Shown one piece after another: positions 1-9,408 of a stretch of 22,500 nucleotides of DNA; within the stretch, counting starts at the first letter, position 1; the number at the start of each line of letters is the position of its first letter. The DNA lies in the NCBI GenBank assembly GCA_000320545.1, contig ADNK01001169.1:1-22500 (forward strand), given 5' to 3'. Source of the stretch: Bigelowiella natans CCMP2755 (taxonomy: Eukaryota > Cercozoa > Chlorarachniophyceae). The notes under the pieces are model-generated. The model had not been told where the DNA came from and ran no database searches. It worked only from the letters and a program-made list of their open reading frames with translations. Position numbers and translations under genes: made by a program.

Positions 1-109
1 CGCGACGTACATGCTACTATCTCGTTAAAGAAACACAGATACACAATCATACAAAAATACACCAACATATACACACACAAAGGCGCTCGCTGATTGCTGC
101 ACGAATGAC

Positions 110-300
110 CTCTCTTTGCTCCGTAAATCCTGTATTTGCTCCGTCAATAGGTCGACTTCGCTCCTTCGTTTTGATAGCATACCCACACACACACACACAC
201 ACACAACACAACACACACAAACACACAAACACACACACGATCACACGAACACACACGCTCACACACATAATAAGATATATACATTTTTATATAATATATA

Positions 301-339
<39 letters not shown>

Positions 340-577
340 CCTGAATCAAAAGAGCATAATATTTTACATGGAAATGAATAACATTCTCAGTCTTACATCG
401 AATATAGGATCGAGATACAATGCTCTCAGTTGTTCAAAAGAAGCATCACCATTCTCTGCACACGCTACCTGAGAGTTTTGCATGTCCTCTCCAGCTGCCT
501 CTCCCTAATGTACGATCATTTACATGCTATATGAACACGAGAAAGAAAAAATCATTTTTCTTTTAATGCGAATATAT

Positions 578-624
<47 letters not shown>

Positions 625-1366
625 ACGTACATATACATATGTGCGCAGTTCTTAGTGCCAAAAATCCCTAAATTCTGACCTTGAGGATGAGTACGAGGCA
701 GAGGATGATGAGGGTACTTTTGATTGAATCGATCGATTCCTTGGTTGGCATGGTTTGTCTTCTATGGAAATTAAATTAATTAGTAGCCCTCCCGGTATAT
801 TTCCCATTCAATTCCGCATCGTTGGCTGCCCCCCCCCCCCCCCCTCCCCCTCCCCTATGCAGACAACCACATGCACGCACTCTCAATCATAGGAAAGAGC
901 AGACATGGCAGCAGGAAGCAGGGTTGGCCATGCAAACGTTGTATTTGTTGGCTCTAGTGATGGTACTTTGGATCATGAGGGAGAGGTTGTCCTGGCGGAG
1001 TGCCTATTTGCAAACAGGTAAAGCGTATTGGAAAGCGTGATTGTTGGCACCACCAACCACGATTCGTACTCACTGCTACTACTACTCCACGCACACCGCT
1101 CTCAAGACCTCTCAAAGTTTTTTCACCGCGAATATGCGTGGTGGCGGTGCCACGCAACCCGCCCGCGCATTTTGGCTAGCACGACGCGACAATGTACACC
1201 GCGGATTTTCCCTTTCCGGTTATTTAGTTATCGATATATCACCCGATTCATCCTATTAACTGTTCCGATCTCGTTCTCGTAGTCCTCGATTAGCTGCCAA
1301 TGCACCGTACCAAAGCAGGGGACACCGCACAGTCGGATATGTGCAAATGCATGCACGCAAGTCGTT

Positions 1367-1403
<37 letters not shown>

Positions 1404-1616
1404 CGCGAAAACAAAGCTTAACGACGGATATGGAATGATGATTCCACAGCATAAGGGAGGGAGGTGCCATATCATGCCGAAACAACGCAAAAATGCCTCG
1501 ACGCGCGCGTGGAGACTCTGCGGAGAGTTCTATGCGTATGCGCCAGCTTCAGCAGACCTCCTTGAATTCCCCCTTCTCCATCTGAATTACGCACACACAA
1601 TCACATACACACACAG

Positions 1617-1689
<73 letters not shown>

Positions 1690-1703
1690 CTCACACATAC
1701 AAA

Positions 1704-1741
<38 letters not shown>

Positions 1742-2066
1742 TCCCCAATCCAAACTACCTTGCGCAATCGCGTCCTCAATGCAACTACCTCGAGCCTTAC
1801 ACATCGGTTAGAAGATTGACAACAGGAGCATCGGCGGATAAGAGCAAGCACAAGCTTCATCGCCACATCCCCCCTCTCCTCACGGCAGTAGCCTCGCCCA
1901 CACCGCCACAGAGGTATTAATTAGTCTTTGGTGGCACGTCTTTCCAACCTTGCGTCTGTGAGTTTCAGTCCCATTTCCTCCGCGAAAACCTGCATATCTT
2001 CCCCCTCCTTAGATGTCACCTCTCTACGTGAGAGAATAGCAACGACGAAGACGCAGCGAATATATA

Positions 2067-2107
<41 letters not shown>

Positions 2108-2110
2108 ATC

Positions 2111-2152
<42 letters not shown>

Positions 2153-2285
2153 CTCTCACAAGGAAAACAAGGTTTTTCTTCTGCCAATATCGAGTAAGCT
2201 TGCCAGCTTCCCTTGTAAAGGAATACTACCTATCTCCATCGCCATCACTTGAGTCAGTCGCTTCATCACCACCTCCCACTCGCTG
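110..2285 (-). CDS. Nine small exons encoding acidic linker and coiled coil
   Basis: Exons 2230-2285 (QRVGGGDEATDSSDGDGD), 1949-2023 (EVTSKEGEDMQVFAEEMGLK), 1759-1795 (LEVVALRTRLRK), 1558-1581 (MEKGEFKE), 1243-1293 (LIEDYENEIGTVNRMNR), 967-1003 (ALRQDNLSLMIQ), 680-716 (Ser-rich), 469-504 (ERQLERTCKTL) and 110-163 (SEVDLLTEQIQDLRSKE) join in matching phases, with hydrophobic residues at a/d-like spacing. The last donor at 109/110 (GAGAG/GTCATT) is uncertain because the frame stays open to position 25 through a TG tract. Donors at 967 and 1558 are weak; the others are acceptable consensus. Confidence 0.6.
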
Positions 2286-2302
2286 CTGTGCGGCCACTGT
2301 TG

Positions 2303-2364
<62 letters not shown>

Positions 2365-3264
2365 GTGCGTATTATATTGCGCGCGAATAAGAGACTGAGA
2401 AGTGAATTGACATAAAATATACTCCGCCGCATATTTCCTACGCATCGTTGCACTACAACAGGAGGCGCATGCACGTCATCTCTCATTTCCCCGGCTGTTA
2501 GCTCTATACCATCTGTGATTCCCGCTTTCAGTCTAACGGAGGCTGCCATGGGGAAGGGGGGGAAAGATGCTTGGATAAGATTGTTTTCTTCCTTACGTCG
2601 TCATGTTGATTTTGGACGAATGCAGACGGGGACATTGGTTGATGAGAGGGTGCAAATTGACCTGCTTCTTTCGCGATCTGGTGTGCGACATCTATGTAGA
2701 GTACCAAACATTCAGCAGGCAATTAATATGCACACAGACACGCACACAGACACACACACACACACACGCACACACACATATTAGTCTTAACACCGACACT
2801 TGCAGCACCGGCATCGATGAGGCTGAATCTTTGCAACGATGGCGACGGGTTGTACCTTTGAACTGCGGGTGCTTGACCAGCAGCGTCGTTGTAGTATTGT
2901 GACGATCAAACTCCAAACACGTCCCTGCATGCAAGCAAAAGACATGCCAGTGAAGAAGAACGGAAGAAGAGAAAAGGGGGGATGAGAAACAGGGGGATGG
3001 GGGTGGTGGGGGGAACGATGACGCTAACACGGAAAAACGGATGATGCTTTATCAAATGAAATGAGGGCTTTGCTCAGCCCCCCCCCCTTGACAACAACTA
3101 CTAAGGAATCTCCGCAAGCCAAGCCAGACCCCATTTCCAGTAGTGCTGCAACGCTACTCACCGTTTGCAGGGACAGCTCCATATGCTGTGTCGATGAAGA
3201 TGTCCGTCACCAACACGCCTATACAATGCCGGTCAGTCACCCAACGAATTCCAAAGTAATGTAT

Positions 3265-3311
<47 letters not shown>

Positions 3312-3585
3312 TTGATATATTTAGAGAGAGAGAACCAGCCCCCCCGCCCCTCGATATCCTTGAACAGCACCTATAATGTCGGCAAGATATCCTGTTGATA
3401 TTTGAGCGGAGGCAAAACGGAACACCTCGCTTCCTCGCCGCTTGCCTGGGGATGAAGAGGGAGAGGGAGAGGGAGAGGGAGAGGGAGAGGGGGAGGGGTG
3501 GAAGGGTGGGACACGCATCTCATCAAGAGGATATATATACCGCTGCAACGATAAAACCGTTCATTCAACGATGCTGTTGCTTGTG

Positions 3586-3620
<35 letters not shown>

Positions 3621-3775
3621 CGCAGTACAGTAAGAAATCGGTAGAAGAAACGCCGTACCGAAAACACGACGAAGACTATGGTCACGAGGTCACCAGCTCA
3701 CTCGCCTACTCAGCTATATGTCACAAAAGCAAAACACGTAACGACACACACAGACACACACACACACACATACAC

Positions 3776-3814
<39 letters not shown>

Positions 3815-4023
3815 TTCAAACCTAGAGTTATGCGCACACCATTGAAACCAGACTTCCCCCCTCCCTCAGCGGCGTGTTTTTGTTCTCGGGGAGCATCCTG
3901 GGAAGGAGGCGGAGACAGGACTTCCAACACATCGTCATCACCTTCCGAACGCGAAGCAGCACGGCGCCTACTCAAGGCCGATTTGGACGTTCAAAGGCAA
4001 CACAGAGTCAGTATTCATCAATA

Positions 4024-4063
<40 letters not shown>

Positions 4064-4376
4064 TATAATTTATGCGATTTGCGTGTGCGCGCGCTCGTGT
4101 ATGTGTGTATGTGTGTATGTGTGTGTGAGTGAGGTAGGCGAAATCTTTACGTGTTTTGCTTTTGTGACAAATAGCTGAGTAAGCAAGCGACCTGATGACC
4201 CCCCCCCCATTCTCGCCGCTGTGGCGCTCGAAGCCAAGGAGGGACAACGTCGTCTCATCAGGAAGTTTCAGGACAAACACGCTTTCCACAATATCGCCAA
4301 GAAACTCCACGTCGTATTGCAGCATTCCTATTTGCCCGACCGATATAACACAGAGTAAATGCTTCATATAATGCCA

Positions 4377-4419
<43 letters not shown>

Positions 4420-5599
4420 ATATTAAACATACACGTGTGTGTGTGTGTGTGTGTGTGTGCAGTGTGTACGACGCTACAAGGCCGAAAGTGGCGCTAAATT
4501 TGGTTTGGGAGCTCTATTCGATTCCCTCATTCGTTGTTTGTGACTGCACGTATTGTCGTGTATCATTGGAACACCGTTGCGAACAGCTGCCAGATTTCCA
4601 TTAAGGTACCTTCATCATGATGTACATAATACAAATATATAAATATATATGAACAAATCAACCCAAAAAAAAAATCCGTCGGTACCGGGGCAGCATCATC
4701 CACGATGCCGGCGGGTTCTCCCCTCGCATGGTCTCGACTGGACGCAAGGCGCTGAGTCGCCCCACGCTTGTCGGGGGCCTACACGGCGTTAAGTTCCCAA
4801 ATCCCGCTGGGGAAGCGCTGCCTCGCGCTGCCTCCCCGGACCGATGGCTCTTATTCTCTCTTCGCCTTTCTTTCGCAGGGGTTGAAGATTGTGTGGAGGA
4901 GGATGGAGCCATGGCTCTGGCATCGTTCCCTAGCCTCTTGCGCTGCGACGGAAGGGTTGGAGAGTGCCTTGGGAAGTGTGTCAGGAGCGATTCGTCGTTT
5001 ATACTAGCGGGTTCTTCTTCTTCCTCTGCTTCTACTTCCCGCTGCTGCTGCTGCTGCTGATGATGAAGATGGTTATGATAATAGCTGCTTTTATGATGGT
5101 GTTCGGCAGGCGAGGATTTATGTGTTGCGCCGTGGTGTTCGTCGTCTTTTGCCTCTTTCTCTTCTTCTTCTTCTTCTCCCCCCCCCTCCTCGGACCCCTG
5201 ATCTCCGTTTACGTAGTCTATCAAGGTGCTTCGCGTATTGTCGCCGCTCTCATTCTCTTCAGTGGCTTGAGCGCCATCGAAACCACTAGGGGTTCCCTCG
5301 CCCGCGCCCCCCCTCCCGCCATGGCTGGATCGGGTGCTGTGTGTTCCATCCGGGCTCTCCGCCATTGCTGCGGCTGCTTTCCTAGATATTGGCGCGATTG
5401 CATCCGAGTTCTTATGAACCTGGTCCTTACCGCGACGGCGTTGAAGACGAAGTTTTGTAGGGTGCAGCTGCCATCGATGCGAGCCCTGTGGGGAGAGCAC
5501 TCGACTCAGCTGCGACGTGTGCAATTTTGAATAGGGAAGTTGGGAAAATAGGTAGAATTGGGGGGGGGGACGGGGGCGGGAAAAGAAACAAAAAGAGAT

Positions 5600-5645
<46 letters not shown>

Positions 5646-5858
5646 GGAGAGAAAGAGAGAGAGAAAGAGAGAGAGATAGAGAGAGAAAAACCTTTCGCCC
5701 CATCGGAGACCTTGATTCTTTTTCATCGTTCTGACGACCAACATTACCCTCGTTGCGTCCTACAACAGCAGCTGGGTTGGACCTTTGGCCTGCTGCAGAG
5801 CGGTGGTGGCTTCGCGCAACATCCTTCCGAATGACGCTTTCCAAGGCCGATAAGTCAA
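110..5858 (-). CDS. Split gene for a low-complexity / coiled-coil protein (3' end beyond window)
   Basis: I do not recognise the family. Exons in transcript order (high to low coordinate): 5783-5858, 5431-5485, 4686-5381, then less certain joins to 4200-4327, 3840-3967, 3659-3675, 3515-3542, and then a chain 3371-3445, 3162-3218, 2856-2924, 2662-2691, 2475-2542, 2230-2285, 1949-2023, 1759-1795, 1558-1581, 1243-1293, 967-1003, 680-716, 469-504, 110-163. From 3445 down to 110 every donor/acceptor pair keeps the reading frame. Donors include consensus sites such as AACG/GTGAGT at 3162 and CAG/GTAGCG at 469. The product starts with a Ala/Ser-rich part, has a highly charged Glu/His/Gln segment, a more globular part ending near 2475, and then Leu/Glu/Lys/Arg-rich heptad-like coils (for example LEVVALRTRLRK). 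A cytoskeletal, centrosomal or ciliary scaffold is a guess from composition only. The phases across 4327-4686 and between 4200 and 3967 do not close with the sites I chose, so an exon is missing or a border is wrong there. Confidence 0.62.
183..335. repeat. (CA)n then (TA)n compound microsatellite
   Basis: An interrupted CA tract (183-268) is followed by a TA tract (about 303-335). It lies in an intron of the minus-strand gene. Confidence 0.9.
568..642. repeat. (TA)n microsatellite
   Basis: About 20 TA units followed by CATATA variants, between exons 469-504 and 680-716. Confidence 0.9.
1368..1401. repeat. (CA)n microsatellite
   Basis: About 16 CA units in the intron between exons 1558-1581 and 1243-1293. 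Confidence 0.9.
1592..1738. repeat. (CA)n-(GA)n-(TA)n triple compound microsatellite
   Basis: Three consecutive dinucleotide tracts: CA to about 1648, GA about 1649-1687, TA about 1706-1738. They fill most of the intron between exons 1759-1795 and 1558-1581. Confidence 0.9.
2059..2152. repeat. (TA)n then (TG)n compound microsatellite
   Basis: TA about 2060-2105, ten bases of spacer, TG about 2113-2150. Intronic in the minus-strand gene. Confidence 0.9.
2303..2370. repeat. (TA)n directly joined to (TG)n
   Basis: TA about 2303-2338 passes without a gap into TG about 2339-2368. Intronic in the minus-strand gene. Confidence 0.9.
2475..2924 (-). CDS. Three consecutive exons (2856-2924, 2662-2691, 2475-2542)
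   Basis: All joins are in phase 1. The reading is TCLEFDRHNTTTTLLVKHPQ, FK, then DVAHQIAKEA, then SVRLKAGITDGIELTAGEM. Acceptors are GCATGCAG, CTACATAG and CATGGCAG; donors are AAAG/GTACAA, GCAG/GTCAAT and GAC/GTGCAT. The amphipathic pattern suggests a transition into the helical coil region. A (CA)n tract occupies the first intron at 2728-2780. Confidence 0.6.
2728..2780. repeat. (CA)n microsatellite with GA interruptions
   Basis: A CACACAGACA-type tract in the intron between exons 2856-2924 and 2662-2691. Confidence 0.85.
3162..3445 (-). CDS. Two consecutive exons (3371-3445, 3162-3218)
   Basis: The joined reading is KRRGSEVFRFASAQISTGY then LADIIG then VLVTDIFIDTAYGAVPANG. Both introns are phase 1. 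The acceptors are CCCCAG (3446 side) and TATAG (3219 side) and the donors TATAG/GTGCTG and AACG/GTGAGT. Together with 2856-2924 (TCLEFDRHNTTTTLLVKHPQ) and 2475-2691 this forms the most globular-looking part of the protein. I cannot assign a domain family. Confidence 0.62.
3269..3310. repeat. (TA)n microsatellite
   Basis: About 19 TA units, followed by a short GA tract near 3323-3334. Confidence 0.9.
3458..3500. repeat. (GGGAGA)n hexanucleotide repeat
   Basis: About six GGGAGA units. On the minus strand this is a (TCTCCC)n pyrimidine tract directly upstream of the proposed acceptor of exon 3371-3445, so it may double as the polypyrimidine tract. Confidence 0.85.
3580..3621. repeat. (TG)n microsatellite
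   Basis: About 17 TG units between proposed exons 3659-3675 and 3515-3542. Confidence 0.9.
3688..3741 (+). repeat. Left arm of a 54-bp inverted repeat
   Basis: This arm matches the reverse complement of 4147-4200 at 48 of 54 positions; the last 23 bases (TGTCACAAAAGCAAAACACG and on) are identical. The arms are separated by about 405 bp, and each is followed on its outer-copy strand by CA-type repeats. Confidence 0.85.
3744..3815. repeat. (CA)n then (TA)n compound microsatellite
   Basis: CA about 3745-3777 followed by TA about 3779-3813, adjoining the left arm of the 54-bp inverted repeat. Confidence 0.9.
3840..3967 (-). CDS. Probable internal exon, acidic/Pro-rich
   Basis: The reading is RRAASRSEGDDDVLEVLSPP followed by SQDAPREQKHAAEGGG. 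The acceptor is GAGTAG at 3968-3973 and the donor AATG/GTGTGC at 3839. The exon ends in phase 1, which fits a 17-nt microexon at 3659-3675 (FVVFS) and then 3515-3542 (RYIYPLDEM). The microexon is speculative. A plus-strand alternative, ending SEREAARRLLKADLDVQRQH before GTCAGT, is also open. Confidence 0.4.
4023..4132. repeat. (TA)n then degenerate (TG)n
   Basis: TA about 4024-4060, then GC-interrupted TG/TATG units to about 4130, ending at the right arm of the 54-bp inverted repeat. Confidence 0.85.
4147..4200 (-). repeat. Right arm of a 54-bp inverted repeat
   Basis: The minus-strand copy of the sequence at 3688-3741. In the minus-strand gene model it begins exactly at a proposed 5' splice site (GGTCATCAGG). 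No third copy is seen in the window. Confidence 0.85.
4200..4327 (-). CDS. Probable internal exon of the minus-strand coiled-coil gene
   Basis: The frame between acceptor AATAG at 4328-4332 and a GT after a G-run at 4199 reads GMLQYDVEFLGDIVESVFVL and continues with LPDETTLSLLGFERH, which looks like a folded domain. The plus strand of the same interval is also open (reading for example RLIRKFQDKHAFHNIAKKLH), so the strand rests on its fit between minus-strand exons. The donor lies at the end of ten consecutive G residues, where sequencing errors are common, and it coincides with the edge of the 54-bp inverted repeat. Confidence 0.45.
4379..4460. repeat. (TA)n then (TG)n compound microsatellite
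   Basis: TA about 4381-4417, then TG about 4434-4459. Confidence 0.9.
4686..5381 (-). CDS. Largest exon: Glu/His/Gln-rich low-complexity segment
   Basis: This 696-nt exon is open throughout and has an acceptor CTAG at 5382-5385 that joins in phase 2 to the excellent donor GTAAGG of exon 5431-5485. It encodes an acidic run (six Glu in a row, then EAKDDEHH), a His-rich patch, a run of Gln, a second Glu run, and a Ser/Pro/Arg-rich tail. It is predicted to be disordered. The donor at 4685/4686 (CCCCG/GTACCG) is the weakest part of the model. If translation starts inside exon 5431-5485, the ATG at 5474 (MAAAPYKTSSS) is available, but the frame stays open further upstream into 5783-5858. Confidence 0.7.
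5597..5690. repeat. (GA)n microsatellite
   Basis: A long GA tract with GGGA and AAAG variants. On the minus strand it is a CT tract in the intron between exons 5783-5858 and 5431-5485. Confidence 0.9.
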
Positions 5859-5980
5859 CTGAGCACACCCAGAGAAATGTCATTTCGTAACCGTGTTAGT
5901 GATCTTGGGCGATACCTTTGTTCTCTGCTGCGTCTGCAGGTCTAGAGAGGGTCCATATTCGCTCGCAACGGGAGGCAATT
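5783..5980 (-). CDS. Exons 5916-5980 and 5783-5858 upstream of the low-complexity exon
   Basis: Exon 5783-5858 reads LTYRPWKASFGRMLREATTA then LQQAK; its donor AAAG/GTCCAA joins in phase 1 to 5431-5485. Exon 5916-5980 reads LPPVASEYGPSLDLQTQQRT then K, with donor AAAG/GTATCG and acceptor CGCAG, and joins in phase 0. A rival frame through 5783-5858 and 5431-5485 (ARIDGSCTLQNFVFNAVA) is also open but would run into a stop in the 696-nt exon, so I prefer the frame given. Confidence 0.5.
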
Positions 5981-6118
5981 CTGCGATTATTGGGTGAGAG
6001 TGAGAGCATTGGGTGTGGTAGCAAGCAATGGATATAGGAAACAAGTCGTTGGGGATGCGGGATGGTGCATCGTGGCCTTTGCCAGGAGAGGGATAAAAGA
6101 AAATACATTTACGCACAT

Positions 6119-6119
6119 A

Positions 6120-6171
<52 letters not shown>

Positions 6172-6172
6172 T
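6119..6172. repeat. (TA)n microsatellite
   Basis: About 22 TA units flanked by CATA variants. Confidence 0.9.
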
Positions 6173-6252
6173 AAATAAATATATGCGCGCGCATAAATTG
6201 CTTTGCACACATTTTTTTTTTTTTTAAGTGTGATCGCATTAAGTTGTCCAAC

Positions 6253-6481
6253 CTGAGAGTGTTACAGGCGTCAAGGTACCGAGTGGGATCGAGAGAAATG
6301 GATGCCAGGAACGTCACCTCCGCACCGCCCAGTAAGACTAATTCCATGTCACACGGTCGCCCATTGGGAGCAATGTACACAACACAGCCAACAGCACACC
6401 AATGCGGGAACATATCGACTCGTTCGCAAAAACAGTGCGTGCAACCGTGTTGTTTCTGAGTATCTGTGTGTGTCGATATTT

Positions 6482-6524
<43 letters not shown>

Positions 6525-7040
6525 CGGCCAAAGATGCAGTCAGCATTCGCAACATAAAACTACAGCAGTGCGAGGAGGAAGGCGCTCAAGTGCGGCTGTT
6601 CTCGGGCAAACCGCATGGATTTTCGGTTGCATGACCCAGCGCACAGCAGAACAGCGGCCGCCCAACTGCAACCACGCATTCGCGAGGGGGCGCTCTCTTC
6701 TTGCTTCGGTCAATGAGCGTGTGTTCCTCACACAATCATCAGTTCTGACCTGGAACCACTTGCTGAGTAAGTCTTGATTCTCTCGCGCAAGTAACCTGCA
6801 TATAACGCGAAGGGATGTGTGTGTGTGGGGGGGGGTGGGGGAGTGGCGTTTCTACGTGTCTGGCAATGGCGAGATCGAAGTACACATAGGTCTTGCACGA
6901 ATGAACGTGATGATGATGCGACGCAGCGGGCCATTACCTCAACGTCGCCTCCTTGGATATCCTGATTGGTTAGGAGGGGGTAAGCACAGAGCAGTCACCG
7001 ACTAAGCATGAGCAGCCATTGCATGCATCTTTTTTTGGGG

Positions 7041-7088
<48 letters not shown>

Positions 7089-7283
7089 GTCGCTCTCTAC
7101 CATATCCCTTGGTGCCTTATCCGACATGTGTGCGAGCTGCAGTAAGACCCTGAAATATGCATGTAGCGATGAGTTGTATTGGTTTCCTCTTTCTCTTTCT
7201 CCCCCCCCCCCCCCCCCGCCCCCCCATGTTCCTGATCTCTCTTAAAAATGACGATATAACCCAACGTTACCGATGTTTCATAT

Positions 7284-7321
<38 letters not shown>

Positions 7322-7477
7322 TATTCTCTAAATCCAGAGCCCCATACGATTTCGTCGAGGGCTTCTTTCATTTGGCAGTGGGGAGGGGATAAACGAGACG
7401 GGCTCACCGCACCTATTGAGCGATAGCATTTGCAGAGCATAGATGTTGCTTTAGTATGCAACCCCGTCGGGAATAAT

Positions 7478-7522
<45 letters not shown>

Positions 7523-7523
7523 G

Positions 7524-7562
<39 letters not shown>

Positions 7563-7726
7563 TTTGGTATATCAAAAGCGATCTTTCATAAGATCCATTA
7601 TCTCTCGGGCCTCGCCCTATTGATTTACCTTGGCTATGCGCTCGATGGGGAGCTCATCGACGACTTCTGAAACACGGTATCTGCGTTCTTCTTCACTCCG
7701 AGGCTCTGTGACGTGAAGCCAACAAC
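6253..7726 (-). CDS. Tentative 5' exons of the same minus-strand gene or a separate gene
   Basis: Plausible exons are 7629-7726 (CWLHVTEPRSEEERRYRVSE then VVDELPIERIAK, donor AAG/GTAAAT), 6938-6961 (DIQGGDVE, with CTAAC branch point, CAG acceptor and GAG/GTAATG donor), 6856-6891 (TYVYFDLAIARH), 6750-6795 (VTCARESRLTQQVVP, donor CCAG/GTCAGA) and 6253-6337 (LLGGAEVTFLASISLDPTRY and on). The first four join in phase 0 without a gap. I could not connect 6750 to 6337, or 6253 to 5980, in phase. The function is unknown. Continuity with the coiled-coil gene is an inference from strand and spacing. Confidence 0.4.
6484..7100. repeat. Two (CT)n tracts (6484-6521 and 7046-7100)
   Basis: Two CT tracts about 0.55 kb apart; the G-run at 6827-6841 lies between them, as do the tentative exons 6750-6961. 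Confidence 0.85.
7281..7559. repeat. (TA)n at 7281-7319 and (TA)n-(TG)n at 7481-7559
   Basis: The second is again a compound tract in the order TA then TG. Between them (7320-7480) short open frames exist on the minus strand, but I could not place them in phase. Confidence 0.85.
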
Positions 7727-7881
7727 CTGAAGAAGCGGTCATTATTTTGTGAGTTTTATGTTTCAGATTCGGCAAGAATAGCGAACATATATCTATATTC
7801 AACGTGCCTCCCCTAGTCTTTTCAAGCTAGTTTGGAGATTTTGGAAGGGTACCGCCTTCTGCAGGGTACTTGGCCAGTTTA

Positions 7882-7964
7882 ATGCGTAGATCGCCATCGG
7901 CGTGGTCGTCCCTGCGGTTTCCTTCATCGACGCCCTTATTATTCAATTCATACGATGAGTTCGG
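7882..7964 (+). CDS. Possible first exon of the lipoyl-SAM gene (targeting presequence)
   Basis: The ATG at 7882 begins MRRSPSAWSSLRFPSSTPLL, an Arg/Ser-rich segment with no acidic residue until later, as expected of a mitochondrial presequence. It ends at GG/GTACAG in phase 2, which fits the exon at 9409. The intron would be 1.4 kb, longer than others in this gene. The evidence is phase and composition only; another first exon between 8.2 and 9.4 kb is equally possible. Confidence 0.3.
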
Positions 7965-8019
7965 GTACAGAAGATCGAGAGAAAGGCAAATGCTGCGGCT
8001 GCGCCCCGCCGACAGCTAC

Positions 8020-8139
8020 GTTCAACAACGGATTCACGTGAAATTGGCCATACCCAGCAAATGGTTTTGATGTGCTGTGCGCGCGCCCCGGAGCTTCCGC
8101 CCACGTTGTCCAACGCGCGAGACAGCGAGCGGAGCTCAT
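8020..8139 (-). CDS. Possible first exon with a presequence-like N terminus
   Basis: An ATG at 8139 opens a 40-codon frame that ends at donor AAC/GTAGCT. It starts MSSARCLARWTTWAEAPGRA and is rich in Arg, Ser and Ala, like a mitochondrial targeting sequence. It could be the first exon of the minus-strand exons at 6.3-7.7 kb, but its phase (0) does not match the phase-1 start of exon 7629-7726. It may instead be chance. Confidence 0.22.
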
Positions 8140-9408
8140 AGGGAACCTGAAGGGGAACGAACGGTGCGGGGGGGATAGAGTCAGTGGGTCAGACGACACG
8201 GCCACCCTATGCTAAGTCTTCAAAGGTTGAAACCAATCGATTCGCTCGCAATAAAAGGTTCTTGTGGAGATGATTCATGTTTATCGAAATTTGAAAACGC
8301 TCCAAGCTGAGGCTCGGTAGTGGCCATTCCTCTCATTCAGAGAGTGCCGGTGGAGAAAGGACGGGGCGGGAATACACGCACACAGCAACTGGAAGTCATT
8401 CATAATCCCTTTGGGAATCCATAAGATTGCGGTGTTTATCACACCTGCCGGTATCGTGTCATGGGCGACGGGAGGAGGGACAAGCGAGTCCAACGAAGTG
8501 AATTTTGGAATTTTAACAATGCAATTACTCTTCGATTTTATCATTAAATATATCTAATTTATTAATGCCTAGATCTATTTCCTGAGAACTAATAGAGTGC
8601 TCGCTCTCCACCTCCGAAAAACAAAATTGCATCTAAAATGGAAATATTCAGGTCTAATTTTGGACCAGATTCGGGTCTTGAGGGGCCTGCCTCTGTTTAA
8701 AAGCGAGCCCTTAACAGCTAGATCTAACGACAAAACTAAAGTTATCGAAGCTTCACTGGTATTTTGTCCTTACGACTTGTACTAAGTGCATGTCGTAGTA
8801 CATGAATTCCATTTATTCCTGCAAGAATATCGAAATCCCGCTGGACTTCTTTCGTCTTCGACGTTCCACCGGCATTGACGGGCGGTAATGAAATTGCTGA
8901 TTCCAAGAGCAGATTCGCTGTTGGACAAAATTGGTAAGGTGATTCCATGCTCAAAAATGATCCTAAATATTCCTCAATTCTGCGTGTATGTTAATCGAAC
9001 TCTCGCTGATCGGAAAATAGTTAGAGGAATATATTTAGATATATTTAGCGTAAATTAATTTCTAAAATCAGGGCATCCAAAGCCACTCGGAGACTCCCTT
9101 TGATGACGGGCCTTCAGAGGTTCATCAGGCCACAGCGCTTTTGTCCGATTAGACCTGGGGCGGGATATAAGAACCATATTCTTGATAGGTACATATGAGC
9201 CTTCTCGTGATTGCGAATTTTTGCATGTCCGCCCTTTCTGGGGGCCTTGAGGCGTACCAACTCGCCGCGTGAACGAATCGATTCTCTCGCATTCTTTCTC
9301 TTCGTTGGTTGAAGCATTTCTTTTCTGTTATGTCGATGAGCGGCGGTTGCTGATCGCCCACGTCCCCTCGTCTAAAAAACCCTACCCTAATGGTATTATT
9401 CCCACCAG
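8140..9408. other. Intron or intergenic DNA, no gene assigned
   Basis: Apart from short chance frames I see nothing convincing here. The 8540-9070 part is AT-rich with short repeats such as ATATATTTAGATATATTTAG near 9030. If the first exon at 7882 is right, this is intron 1 of the lipoyl-SAM gene; otherwise it holds that gene's promoter. Confidence 0.4.

Noticed and set aside
25-335. Long open frames made of repeated Cys-Val or His-Thr
   Set aside because: These are translations of TG/CA microsatellites and are open on both strands. Only the flanking non-repeat island (110-163, minus) has protein character.
3625-4605. A plus-strand gene through the same islands (for example YSKKSVEETPYRKHDEDYGHE at 3625-3687)
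   Set aside because: Individual plus-strand frames look plausible, but their phases connect poorly and the minus-strand chain on either side is more continuous. Not fully excluded.
4728-5530. Plus-strand frames opposite the Glu/His/Gln exon
   Set aside because: They are antisense shadows rich in Phe and Cys runs from the complement of GAA/GAG repeats. The minus frame fits flanking splice sites in phase.
6253-6337. End of a kinesin motor domain (ASISLDPTRYLDACNTLR)
   Set aside because: It resembles the strand-helix before kinesin NTLRFA, but no P-loop, switch I or switch II motif is found upstream, and the neighbouring exons do not fit the motor order.
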